Shown: positions 18,163-26,042 of the stretch, in pieces
Numbering within the stretch: the stretch's first letter is position 1
How the letters are laid out: every line of letters begins with the position of its first letter
Assembly (NCBI RefSeq): GCF_020595055.1
Contig: NZ_JAJDOO010000004.1
Coordinates: 177,355-241,354 of the forward strand
Length of the DNA stretch: 64,000 nucleotides
Source: Desulfosporosinus shakirovi
GTDB lineage: Bacteria > Bacillota > Desulfitobacteriia > Desulfitobacteriales > Desulfitobacteriaceae
Direction: 5' to 3'
Program-made: the position numbers and the translations under genes
The notes under the pieces: model-generated
Seen by the model: the letters and a program-made list of their open reading frames with translations, nothing else
Databases searched by the model: none
What the model was told of the DNA's origin: nothing

Positions 18163-19320
18163 TTAATAGGTGGGTGCAATCTTGTAAATTCCAAAGTCTT
18201 TATATCCTAAGCTCTCTGCTTTTGTTCTTCGTCTATTTGACACTGCCAGGATTTCTTCAAAAACTCGTTGTCCAACTTGCTCGATGGTTTCTTCACCGGA
18301 GATGATGGGGGATGCATCAAGGTCAATGTTGTCTTCCATCGTCTTATACGTACGATTATTTGCGGTAATTTTAATCACAGGCGCAATTGGAGAACCGGTT
18401 GGAGTTCCGCGCCCCGTAGTAAAGATCACAACCGTAGCTCCTCCAGCGAGCATTCCAGTAATAGATTCAATATCTTGACCAGGCGTATCCATGATATAAA
18501 GCCCTTTGCCCTTAGGAATTTCTCCATATTTAAGTACGTCTTGAATGGTGGCATGACCTGCTTTATAGATACACCCTAAAGATTTTTCTTCAATGGAGCT
18601 AATGCCACCAGCAATGTTACCGGGTGTGGGCTGGCCATCACGAATGTCGACGTTTAAAAACTTGGCCCGTTCTTCACAGTCTTGCACTATTTTAAATAGT
18701 TTTTCAGCAACTTCCGGCGTCTTAGCTCGACGTGCAAGGACATGTTCCGCTCCGATAAATTCTGTAGTTTCAGACAACATGACGTTGCCTCCGGCAGCAA
18801 CTAATAGATCAGCAGCGATACCGACAGCAGGGTTAGAGGCAAGTCCTGAGGTGAAGTCAGATCCTCCGCACTCTATGGCTAAACTTAGTTCGCAGATATC
18901 AACCTTTTCGGGTTGAAGATGTGAAACTTGGCGGACTAATTCACTTACTTTGCGCAGGCCTTCAGCTTCAGTTTTTAAGGTGCCGCCGATTTCCTGGATG
19001 ATGACGACCTCAACTGGTTTGCCGGATGCAGCAATTTCCGCGGCGGTTTCTCGAATAGGAATCCCTTCACATCCAAGACCCACCACAAGTACGGCAGCGA
19101 CATTTGGATTTTTGCCGAAGCCAATCAATGTTCTAACAGTTTGCAGGTGGTCGGGACCTATTTGACAGCAACCATGTTGATTGGGAAGTGCCACTGCTTC
19201 TGGGATTTGATTGGCAATATTTGCTGCGACGGTGCTCGAACAGACGGAAGTGGGGATAATTAAAATATGATTACGAATGCCTACTTTACCATCGGGACGA
19301 CGATAACCTAATATATCCAT
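18163..19320 (-). CDS. UxaA-family lyase, large subunit (altronate dehydratase / sulfolactate sulfo-lyase type)
   Basis: A 385-residue protein whose N-terminus MDILGYRRPDGKVGIRNHILIIPT and downstream NQHGCCQIG, GLGCEG, ECGGSDFTSG and FTTGRGTPTGSPIAPVIKIT are the fingerprint of the UxaA/GarD superfamily. Members dehydrate sugar acids (altronate, galactarate) or, as SuyB, release sulfite from sulfolactate. The separate 95-residue SAF-domain subunit upstream and the 385-residue size are closer to SuyAB than to one-chain UxaA, but other two-subunit hydrolyases exist. The start ATG at 19318-19320 follows AAGGAGG with a 6-base spacer. The substrate cannot be fixed from sequence. Confidence 0.85.
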   Translation of the reverse strand: MDILGYRRPDGKVGIRNHILIIPTSVCSSTVAANIANQIPEAVALPNQHGCCQIGPDHLQTVRTLIGFGKNPNVAAVLVVGLGCEGIPIRETAAEIAASGKPVEVVIIQEIGGTLKTEAEGLRKVSELVRQVSHLQPEKVDICELSLAIECGGSDFTSGLASNPAVGIAADLLVAAGGNVMLSETTEFIGAEHVLARRAKTPEVAEKLFKIVQDCEERAKFLNVDIRDGQPTPGNIAGGISSIEEKSLGCIYKAGHATIQDVLKYGEIPKGKGLYIMDTPGQDIESITGMLAGGATVVIFTTGRGTPTGSPIAPVIKITANNRTYKTMEDNIDLDASPIISGEETIEQVGQRVFEEILAVSNRRRTKAESLGYKDFGIYKIAPTY

Positions 19321-19365
19321 GAGTATCCTCCTTAAGATCAATGATGTTTGTATTTCATAGAATAA

Positions 19366-19653
19366 TTATTTATCTCTGCTTCCGCGCCGACTTTCTAAAT
19401 TGTGTACATGAACATGTTGTCCGGGTCGAATCAATTCAGTGGCGACCCCGATACTTTCAGCATATTTGAGGATATCTTGTCCGACCTGAATTGCACAAAT
19501 AGCAAGTTTATGTCCAAGGGGAATGTCTTCTAATAATTGGAGAGAATGTTCTGATTGACCGATAAAAAAATGAATGATAGTACCGGAAGGGAAGTCTTCC
19601 ACTACTGTGGCAACGTTATCTTTAGGGTTTATCACGACGGCCTGCTTCTTCAA
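19366..19653 (-). CDS. UxaA-family lyase, small SAF-domain subunit
   Basis: A 95-residue SAF-domain protein that pairs with the large subunit 46 bases downstream. The segment IPLGHKLAICAIQVGQDILKYAESIGVAT is the conserved SAF core, and RPGQHVHVHNLESRRG is the typical C-terminal end with the metal-proximal HVHNL motif. The start is TTG at 19651-19653, behind AGGAGG with a 7-base spacer. The pair is transcribed away from the HprK-like gene at 19851. Whether that kinase-like protein regulates this pair is open. Confidence 0.85.
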   Translation of the reverse strand: MKKQAVVINPKDNVATVVEDFPSGTIIHFFIGQSEHSLQLLEDIPLGHKLAICAIQVGQDILKYAESIGVATELIRPGQHVHVHNLESRRGSRDK

Positions 19654-19850
19654 GGGGTTACCTCCTATTACTGTAAATATAAATTATGCCTAACCCTTAG
19701 AATATTGGAAACAAGGGGTATTGTAAACACTTTCTAAATATTTTAAGGACAAAAGGAAGCAAGATTTTCAGAAATAGTTTATAATATATTTCTATAGCGG
19801 GAAACATATGAAAACGGAGGGGCATCCCCTGTTTGGAAAGAGGGTTAAAA

Positions 19851-20744
19851 TTGCTTACGGTAAACCAATTGGTAGAGAAATTTAATTTTGAGGTCTTAGC
19901 AGGGCATGTGGGATTGGACAAAGAGATTACAGAATATAGCTTAAAACGTCCGAGTGCTGAATTGGCGGGTTATTTAGAACATTTGACGCCCAAACGTATT
20001 CAAGTATACGGTCGGACTGAATTAGGATTAATCCAGCAATTCGATTATTCTGTGCGCCGTTCAAAACTCGCTCAAGTAATGCTTGCAGAAGTACCTTGTG
20101 TAATTATTACCCGGGGTTTAACCATTCCCCTGGAGTTTATCGAATTGGCCAGTGAGCGGAAGATTCCTCTCTTAACAACCCCTCGCTCTTCGACTCAACT
20201 TTTTTATCTTTTAATTCGTTACCTTATAAACCAGTTAGCTCCCAGTACTAATGTTCAGGGAGTGTTAGTTGATGTTTACGGAGCAGGGATTCTGATTACT
20301 GGGGAGCGAGGGATTGGTAAAAGTGAGGCTGCTTTAGAACTAATAAAGAGCGGGCATTTGTTGGTTGCTGCTGATATCGTGAAAATTCGGCGAGTAGATG
20401 AAGAAAGGCTGCTGGGCACTGCACCAAAACGAATTCGGCATCAGCTTGAGGTACGTGGTTTAGGGATACTTGATGTTACGACGCTTTTTGGAGCAGGTTC
20501 TGCGAGAGATGAAAAAGTAATTAACTTTATCGTTCACTTGGAAGATTGGAAGCAAGATAAGATTTATGATCGTATGGGGATTGATACTCCTGAAACACGA
20601 CAGATTTTAGGAATCTCGGTTCCTGAGATTACGATTCCGGTTCGGCCGGGGCGCAATCTTGCAACGCTTATTGAAGTAGCTGTGATCCAAAATTGGAATC
20701 GCAATTGCAAAGGGCAAGTAACGCCTCCTATCAGAAACAGGTGA
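19851..20744 (+). CDS. HPr kinase/phosphorylase paralogue with altered catalytic residues
   Basis: A 297-residue protein with the full HprK layout: N-terminal domain, then VQGVLVDVYGAGILITG, the P-loop GERGIGKSE near residue 151, LVAADIVKIRR near 172, EVRGLGILDVTTLFGAG near 199, and the RPGRNLATLIEVAV signature near 270. Compared with canonical HprK (HGVLVDVYG, GxSGxGKSE, RLVADD) the conserved His is Gln, the P-loop Ser is Arg and the first Asp of the Asp pair is Ala. Canonical kinase/phosphorylase activity on HPr is therefore doubtful. The start is TTG at 19851 behind AGAGGG; TTG at 19833 is an alternative. One added base in the A-run at 20689-20692 would replace the last residues with a 60-residue helical tail ending at 20878, so the C-terminus may be frameshifted. 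Confidence 0.82.
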   Translation: MLTVNQLVEKFNFEVLAGHVGLDKEITEYSLKRPSAELAGYLEHLTPKRIQVYGRTELGLIQQFDYSVRRSKLAQVMLAEVPCVIITRGLTIPLEFIELASERKIPLLTTPRSSTQLFYLLIRYLINQLAPSTNVQGVLVDVYGAGILITGERGIGKSEAALELIKSGHLLVAADIVKIRRVDEERLLGTAPKRIRHQLEVRGLGILDVTTLFGAGSARDEKVINFIVHLEDWKQDKIYDRMGIDTPETRQILGISVPEITIPVRPGRNLATLIEVAVIQNWNRNCKGQVTPPIRNR

Positions 20745-20850
20745 AAAATAAAGTGAAAGCTTATACAGAGCGGGGGGCTAACGAAATCAAAGATGTTTTG
20801 TTAGACCCCCGCCTTAATATTTTAGCGTTGAATAGACTGACTTATAATGA

Positions 20851-21570
20851 CTATAAAACTCGTTTTGCTCCGACATAAGCGGATTTCCAATAAGTTCCCA
20901 TAGTATAGATGGTTACGCCTTTAGAACTGGATGCATTGATAAATTGACCATTGCCTACATAGATTCCATCGTGGTCAATTACTCCGTTTTTGGCTAAAGA
21001 GAAGAAGACTAAGTCTCCTGGTTGCAGATTGCTAAATGATACAGCAGTACCTATTTTAAACTGATCACGAGAAACTCTAGGAAGATTTATGCCGTTTTTA
21101 GCAAAAACATATTGAACGAACCCAGAACAGTCAAATCCAGCCGGTGTAGTTCCACCGAAAACATATTTTACTCCAATATACTGTTTGCCAGTAGCGATAA
21201 TGGCACTTGCGTTTGTTGGTTGTGAAGTCGGTTTGGCGGTTGTAGGTTTACTCGGAGTACTGCTTGAATCTGTTGACCGAGATGACTGTGCCTTTTTCGC
21301 CGGAGTGTTAGCTGGAGCTGGTGTAGTAGAAGGGGTGCTTGTGTTAGCTGGAATAGGAACAGCTTGTGGGTCTACAGCAGGTTGGGGCGCTGTGAGATCA
21401 TTTGTCGTTTCTGTCGTCGCTGCGGCAATGGTTTGAATTTCTTGATCATCCATTTTAGCGGTTATTGTTTTCGGGGCGGCTGTGATAATTGTCACAAAGA
21501 AGAATGCTGAAATAAGGGGAACTAGGAGAACGGACCACTTTATATTTTTAATAGCTTTCAATTTCGTCAT
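20851..21570 (-). CDS. secreted NlpC/P60 cell-wall hydrolase
   Basis: A 239-residue exported peptidase. An N-terminal hydrophobic helix (about residues 12-32) acts as signal or anchor. A Thr/Pro/Ser/Ala-rich linker follows (about 55-125). The C-terminal NlpC/P60 domain has catalytic Cys in FDCSGFVQYVF near residue 146, His in DHDGIYVGNGQF near 199 and the third polar position in INASSSKG. It should cleave peptidoglycan stem peptides. The ribosome binding site AAAGGA directly abuts the ATG at 21570, leaving no spacer, whereas the TTG at codon 4 (21561) has a 9-base spacer and may be the real start. It converges on the HprK-like gene. Confidence 0.88.
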   Translation of the reverse strand: MTKLKAIKNIKWSVLLVPLISAFFFVTIITAAPKTITAKMDDQEIQTIAAATTETTNDLTAPQPAVDPQAVPIPANTSTPSTTPAPANTPAKKAQSSRSTDSSSTPSKPTTAKPTSQPTNASAIIATGKQYIGVKYVFGGTTPAGFDCSGFVQYVFAKNGINLPRVSRDQFKIGTAVSFSNLQPGDLVFFSLAKNGVIDHDGIYVGNGQFINASSSKGVTIYTMGTYWKSAYVGAKRVL

Positions 21571-22125
21571 TCCTTTCGTTTGCGTTATTTGTGAAAAGTT
21601 GGATTAAAAATAATATTCTTAGCTGAGGTTTTGAAATCTAAAATGGCCAGATGCCGTGATAAGAGATTAAAGGGAACTCCCAACTGACTAAGTTTGTTGA
21701 AGTTGTTCCCTAGTATAACGGATAATTATCAGCTTGTCTTTGGAAGATGTTGGTTTAAAAGTATAAGAGAGGAATTAGACTTTTGGAAGAGGGTTAATCC
21801 TTTGCCGTTTAAATGGTATTACAATAAGGCTTCTTGCGATTAATTCGCAGAGGCCTTATTGTATATGCTTTGCCAATAATATTTTTAAGAATAACTAATG
21901 GATGGAATAAGGGTATTTGCTGGTGAGCAAAAATTGAGGTGCATGGTGGACGGGTAATCATAATGAGTTTTACAGAGCACAGATTATTTCAATGAGTATT
22001 TAGTCACGAATAAATAAATTTAACTGTTTTTGTAAACAATTATTAGTGTAACTAAGATACTACGAGTTATAATGATACAAATGGTTTATAAATATGGTAC
22101 AAGTCGGATAAAGGAGGAGAGCGTT
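21571..22125. other. 555-base intergenic region with one hairpin
   Basis: Divergent spacer between the NlpC gene and the phasin-like gene. It contains a hairpin, ACAATAAGGC (21821-21830) with GCCTTATTGT (21853-21862) and an inner TGCGA/TCGCA stem, followed by no T-run. An upstream GGGAAC..GTTCCC pair (21672-21713) is also present. Such an isolated hairpin in a long spacer might end a small RNA, but no promoter could be fixed. No protein gene was recognised. Confidence 0.5.
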
Positions 22126-22416
22126 ATGAAAGACCTTATCAAAAGAGGGTTGTCCCTTGGGTTAGGTTTAGCGGTGGTGAGTAAAGAACAAATTGAGAAG
22201 CTTGTTGATGAATTAGTTAAAAAGGGTGAAGTGTCTACTGCAGAATCTAAAGACCTCATTAAAGAATTGTTAGAGAAAGGGGAAGCTGAGCAGAAACAGA
22301 TGAATGCCCGAATTCATGAACAATTGGAAAAAGTTCTCAGAGACCTAAATGTTCCGAGTAAAGCGGATTTTGAGCGATTAGAAAAACGAATTCAGGAACT
22401 GGAAAACAAGCAATAG
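22126..22416 (+). CDS. phasin-superfamily coiled-coil protein
   Basis: A 96-residue, strongly charged helical protein: an N-terminal amphipathic segment (LIKRGLSLGLGLAVVSKEQIEKLVDELVKKGE), then a second helix ending FERLEKRIQELENKQ. This is the PhaF/PhaI-like phasin superfamily pattern common in Firmicutes, where it often precedes an ABC1/UbiB kinase gene, as here. The start ATG at 22126 follows AAAGGAGGAG; an earlier in-frame ATG lacks a ribosome binding site. A hairpin (22450-22473) separates it from the kinase gene. The function of the family in non-PHA bacteria is unknown. Confidence 0.8.
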   Translation: MKDLIKRGLSLGLGLAVVSKEQIEKLVDELVKKGEVSTAESKDLIKELLEKGEAEQKQMNARIHEQLEKVLRDLNVPSKADFERLEKRIQELENKQ

Positions 22417-22449
22417 AACAGCTTAAATCAAATCAAGGATACTCAAACG

Positions 22450-22473
22450 GGGCCTGAAATAAAATTCAGGCCC
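22450..22473 (+). terminator. hairpin after the phasin-like gene
   Basis: GGGCCTGAA (22450-22458) pairs perfectly with TTCAGGCCC (22465-22473). No U-tract follows, so it may attenuate rather than end transcription into the UbiB gene. Confidence 0.7.
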
Positions 22474-22587
22474 TCAATATAGCAGATCTTTAAATAGTTA
22501 GTAAGCTAACGTAATGGTAAAGTATCAGGAGCGTTAGTTAAACTTTGAATCTGAATCACGAACCTCGAATAAAGGGGACGAATTCTT

Positions 22588-24267
22588 ATGATTGGCAAAA
22601 GAATACGCCATATTAAAAGGTATCGAGATGTCGCTAAAGTCTTAGCTCACCACGGCTTTGGTTTTTTTGTGGAAGAGATGGGACTTTTACATATGCTTTC
22701 TCTGCCTAAACGACTTTTTACGGATACTGAAGAGATGGACCCTATGTCGGTTGGGGAGCGGATACGCTTAGTGATTGAGGAGTTGGGTCCTACATATATT
22801 AAGATCGGGCAGATTGCCAGTACTCGTGCGGATATCTTCCCGCAAGAAATTCTTTGTGAACTGGAAAAACTGCAAGAAAACGTACCCTCCTTCTCTTTTG
22901 AAGAAGTGACTGAGATTATTGAGGAAGAACTAGGTTTCCCCCTTGAGGATATCTTTTCCTCATTTGATAAAAAAGTGATTGCAGCTGCCTCTATTGGTCA
23001 GGTTCATCGTGCGCAACTGCGTGCTACTGGAGAACTGGTTGCTGTTAAGGTACAGCGTCCTCGGATAAAAGCTATGATAGAAACTGATTTAGAAATCCTG
23101 TTGGATTTAGCCGCTTTGGCTGAAAACCGTATGAAACGAATGGAACGTCTCCAATTGTGCGATGTCGTCGAAGAGTTTGCCAAGTCGCTTCGTAATGAAT
23201 TGGATTATACTATTGAAGGCAGAAATGCGGAGAAAATAGCAAAGCAGTTTAAGAATGATAAGTTGGTTCACATTCCTTCGATTTATTGGGATTACTCTAC
23301 TCGAAAAGTATTAACCATGGAGTTTGTTGAAGGTTTAAGGCTGAATCAGTTTGAAGCTCTTGAGAAAAATGGGTACGACCATAAAGTAATAGCAGAACAA
23401 CTTGTTCAAGCGCTCTTCCATCAGATATTAATCGAAGGCTTTTTTCATGCTGACCCCCATCCCGGAAACGTCTTTCTTTTACGGGGGGGCGTGATTTCCT
23501 TTATCGACTTTGGTATGGTTGGCAGACTTACATTAGATATGAAACATAATTTCGCTTCCTTAATTATCGCTATGATGCGTCAGAACACTGAGAGTATGAT
23601 TAAAGCGGTTTTACGAATAGGGATAGTTCCTGAGGATGTCAATCTATCCCTGTTAGGTAATGATGTCGATGAATTACGAGAAAAGTACATGGATGTTCCT
23701 ATGAGCCGGATCAGTCTTGGTGAGGCGATTAGCGACCTTTTTGAAGTTGCCTTCCGCCATCAGATACGCATTCCCTCAGATTTTACCATGGTGGCCAAGT
23801 GCTTACTGATTTTAGAAGGAATTGTGGAAAAATTAGATCCCAATTTGAGTATTATGGATATGGCAGAACCCTTTGGAATTCAACTCCTTAAGGAACGTTA
23901 CAAACCAAGTACCATTGCGGGCAGGCTATGGCATAATGTCTCGGATTATGGTGATCTTTTAGTCGATCTTCCTAAACAAATGAAAGATTTGATGGGGAAT
24001 TTAGTACGAGGGCGTATTCGCATAGAAGTCAGCGTTCCGGAGCTGGATATTTTCCTTAGGAAATTGGATCGGATTACAAATCAGATATCCTTTAGTATTG
24101 TTTTGCTTTCCTTTAGTATCGTTATGGCAGGAATCATTGTTGCTTCAGCTTTAGGCCAGCAACCTATTATGTTTTGGCATATCTCCGTTATTGAGATTGG
24201 AGCAGCGATGGCTGGTCTGATGTTGCTTTGGCTGTTTATCTCTATTTTTAAATCGGGGAAGTTTTAG
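22588..24267 (+). CDS. ABC1/UbiB-family atypical kinase
   Basis: A 559-residue membrane-associated protein of the AarF/ABC1/UbiB family. The KxGQ motif is in TYIKIGQIASTRADIFP near residue 70, AAASIGQVHRAQL gives the A-rich loop near 132, VAVKVQRP the catalytic Lys near 153, HADPHPGN near 288 and FIDFGMVG (the DFG-like metal site) near 305. Two C-terminal TM helices (about 500-520 and 530-553) anchor it. Relatives support quinone biosynthesis or lipid handling by an ATPase or kinase mechanism. The start ATG at 22588 follows AAAGGGG. It is 41 bases upstream of splB. Confidence 0.9.
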   Translation: MIGKRIRHIKRYRDVAKVLAHHGFGFFVEEMGLLHMLSLPKRLFTDTEEMDPMSVGERIRLVIEELGPTYIKIGQIASTRADIFPQEILCELEKLQENVPSFSFEEVTEIIEEELGFPLEDIFSSFDKKVIAAASIGQVHRAQLRATGELVAVKVQRPRIKAMIETDLEILLDLAALAENRMKRMERLQLCDVVEEFAKSLRNELDYTIEGRNAEKIAKQFKNDKLVHIPSIYWDYSTRKVLTMEFVEGLRLNQFEALEKNGYDHKVIAEQLVQALFHQILIEGFFHADPHPGNVFLLRGGVISFIDFGMVGRLTLDMKHNFASLIIAMMRQNTESMIKAVLRIGIVPEDVNLSLLGNDVDELREKYMDVPMSRISLGEAISDLFEVAFRHQIRIPSDFTMVAKCLLILEGIVEKLDPNLSIMDMAEPFGIQLLKERYKPSTIAGRLWHNVSDYGDLLVDLPKQMKDLMGNLVRGRIRIEVSVPELDIFLRKLDRITNQISFSIVLLSFSIVMAGIIVASALGQQPIMFWHISVIEIGAAMAGLMLLWLFISIFKSGKF

Positions 24268-24307
24268 TTAGTCAATCTTAGGGCAACCTACTCCTGAGGT
24301 GATCAAA

Positions 24308-25351
24308 ATGTCCTTAGAATTTATTCCGACTCGAGTATTTTATGAGCCAAGTGCTCTTGATTATCCCTTAGGAAAAACCTTAGAGGAGAAATTCCGACAG
24401 ATGGGGATATCGGTAAGTCCCACTTCTTCCCATAATCGAATTACAGGAATTCCGGGGAATACTGCAACAACTCAGTATCGGGAAGCCAAGCGAACATTGG
24501 TGATCGGGGTGCGTCGCAGTGGGACATTTCAATCGTGTAAACCGTCTGCTCATTATCAGTTGCCCCTTGTCACGAGTTGTCCAGGCATGTGTGAATACTG
24601 CTATTTGGCAACCACTTTAGGGAAGAAACCCTACGTGCGGATTTATGTCAATCTGGAAGAGATTTTAGGTATAGCTTCAAAATTGATTCTAGAGCGACTT
24701 CCGGAAATTACTCAGTTTGAAGGGGCTGCAACTTCAGATCCGGTACCGGTGGAGAGATACTCTGGGGCCTTGAAGCAGGCAATCGAATTTTTTGGACGTG
24801 AAACCAACGGGCGTTTTCGCTTTGTCACCAAGTTCACGGAGGTAGATAGTCTACTCGACGCTAAACATGAAGGTCATACTCGGTTTCGCTTTAGTTTGAA
24901 TTGCTCTGAGGTGGTAAAAAAATATGAACATGGAACTCCCTCTCCAGAAGAACGCATTATTGCCTCAGGGAAAGTCTTGAAAGCGGGGTATCCTTTAGGC
25001 TTTATTATTGCTCCCATTTTTAGGTTTGAAGGATGGCAAGATGCCTATCGCAGGCTTTTGGAGCGCACCTCAGAAGAATTGGTAAAAAGGGCTCCGTCCG
25101 GTTGGTCCTCAGAGCAATTAACCTTTGAATTTATCTCCCATCGCTTTACTTCAAGAGCAAAAACTAATATTTTGGGAGTTTTTCCGAACTCCTCCTTACC
25201 CATGGAAGAGGCTGAGCGAAAATTTAAGTACGGGCAGTTTGGTTACGGAAAATACATCTACCAACCGGAAGAACTATTGGAAATGAAAGAATTTTTCTTA
25301 AAAGAAGCTAAGGGTTATTTTCCCTTAGCCCAGGTGGAGTATTTTATCTAA
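24308..25351 (+). CDS. splB: spore photoproduct lyase family radical SAM protein
   Basis: A 347-residue enzyme family that reverts the spore photoproduct thymine dimer during germination. The radical SAM cluster motif CPGMCEYC is near residue 91, and RFVTKFTEVDSLLDAKHEGHTRFRFSLN and the C-terminal KFKYGQFGYGKYIYQPEE block match SplB along the whole length. The start ATG at 24308 is 7 bases after GAGGT. In the loop where, from memory, Bacillus SplB carries its hydrogen-donor Cys141 before TSD, this protein reads EGAATSDPV, with Ala. If the alignment is right, another residue must serve. It ends overlapping the convergent lutC stop by 3 bases. Confidence 0.85.
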   Translation: MSLEFIPTRVFYEPSALDYPLGKTLEEKFRQMGISVSPTSSHNRITGIPGNTATTQYREAKRTLVIGVRRSGTFQSCKPSAHYQLPLVTSCPGMCEYCYLATTLGKKPYVRIYVNLEEILGIASKLILERLPEITQFEGAATSDPVPVERYSGALKQAIEFFGRETNGRFRFVTKFTEVDSLLDAKHEGHTRFRFSLNCSEVVKKYEHGTPSPEERIIASGKVLKAGYPLGFIIAPIFRFEGWQDAYRRLLERTSEELVKRAPSGWSSEQLTFEFISHRFTSRAKTNILGVFPNSSLPMEEAERKFKYGQFGYGKYIYQPEELLEMKEFFLKEAKGYFPLAQVEYFI

Positions 25352-26037
25352 TTGTCTGTCACGACAACATAAACTTCAATGGGACCGTGTACCCCGATGG
25401 ATAGATCCATTTCTATATCGGATGTTCGGCTGGGGCCCGAGATCATCTCTATGGCCGCCGGGGGAGTTCCTAACGCTGAGATTTCTTCGAGGACTTCGAA
25501 GAGGTTGTTCCGAATCTTTGTGGTCTCAATAAAGGCGAGATGACGAGGGGGGAGCAGACTTACTGCCCGTCCTCTCAAGGGATCACTATTCATCACGATT
25601 GTACCGGAAAGCGCGATTCCCAAATCAGAACCTGTAATGCCAAGTTCTGCATGAGCAGCGATGGAATAACGGTCGCGAGGGTCTAGGGATGATTGAGTGT
25701 AGCGGGTAAGGGGCCAGTTTAATGTGGAAAAGGCGGATTCCGCAATTGAGGGGAGCATATCCCAAGCAATGAGGGCTTGAGGATTATCTTTAAACCAAGT
25801 GACAGGCAGGTCTCCAAACCATTCTTTGAGGCATTGGAGCATATCGTTGTCAGATTTTACTATAGCCCCTTTGCCCCCTAAGGCTTGCCAATTTTGCAAG
25901 AAGATAGAGGCTCGTTCTTCTGTGTTGGATAAACGATATTGGGGAACAGATATCTCAACCGGAGGAGGAGTTTCAGTGGGGGTGGGACGACCTAGTTTGG
26001 ACGCCAGGTGATTGATAAATTCAGTAGTATTGGTCAT
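25348..26037 (-). CDS. lutC: L-lactate utilization protein LutC (LUD domain)
   Basis: A 229-residue protein with one LUD domain. The conserved AELGITGSDLGIALSGTIVMNS block lies near residue 128, LPPRHLAFIET near 163, and the C-terminal GPSRTSDIEMDLSIGVHGP near 205 is diagnostic of LutC/YkgG. With LutA and LutB it forms the iron-sulfur lactate oxidation system, making pyruvate at the cytoplasmic face. The start ATG at 26035-26037 follows GAGGTGA and lies 5 bases past the lutB stop. It is the last gene of lutABC and converges on splB with overlapping stops and no hairpin between. Confidence 0.93.
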   Translation of the reverse strand: MTNTTEFINHLASKLGRPTPTETPPPVEISVPQYRLSNTEERASIFLQNWQALGGKGAIVKSDNDMLQCLKEWFGDLPVTWFKDNPQALIAWDMLPSIAESAFSTLNWPLTRYTQSSLDPRDRYSIAAHAELGITGSDLGIALSGTIVMNSDPLRGRAVSLLPPRHLAFIETTKIRNNLFEVLEEISALGTPPAAIEMISGPSRTSDIEMDLSIGVHGPIEVYVVVTDN

Positions 26038-26042
26038 TGCTC

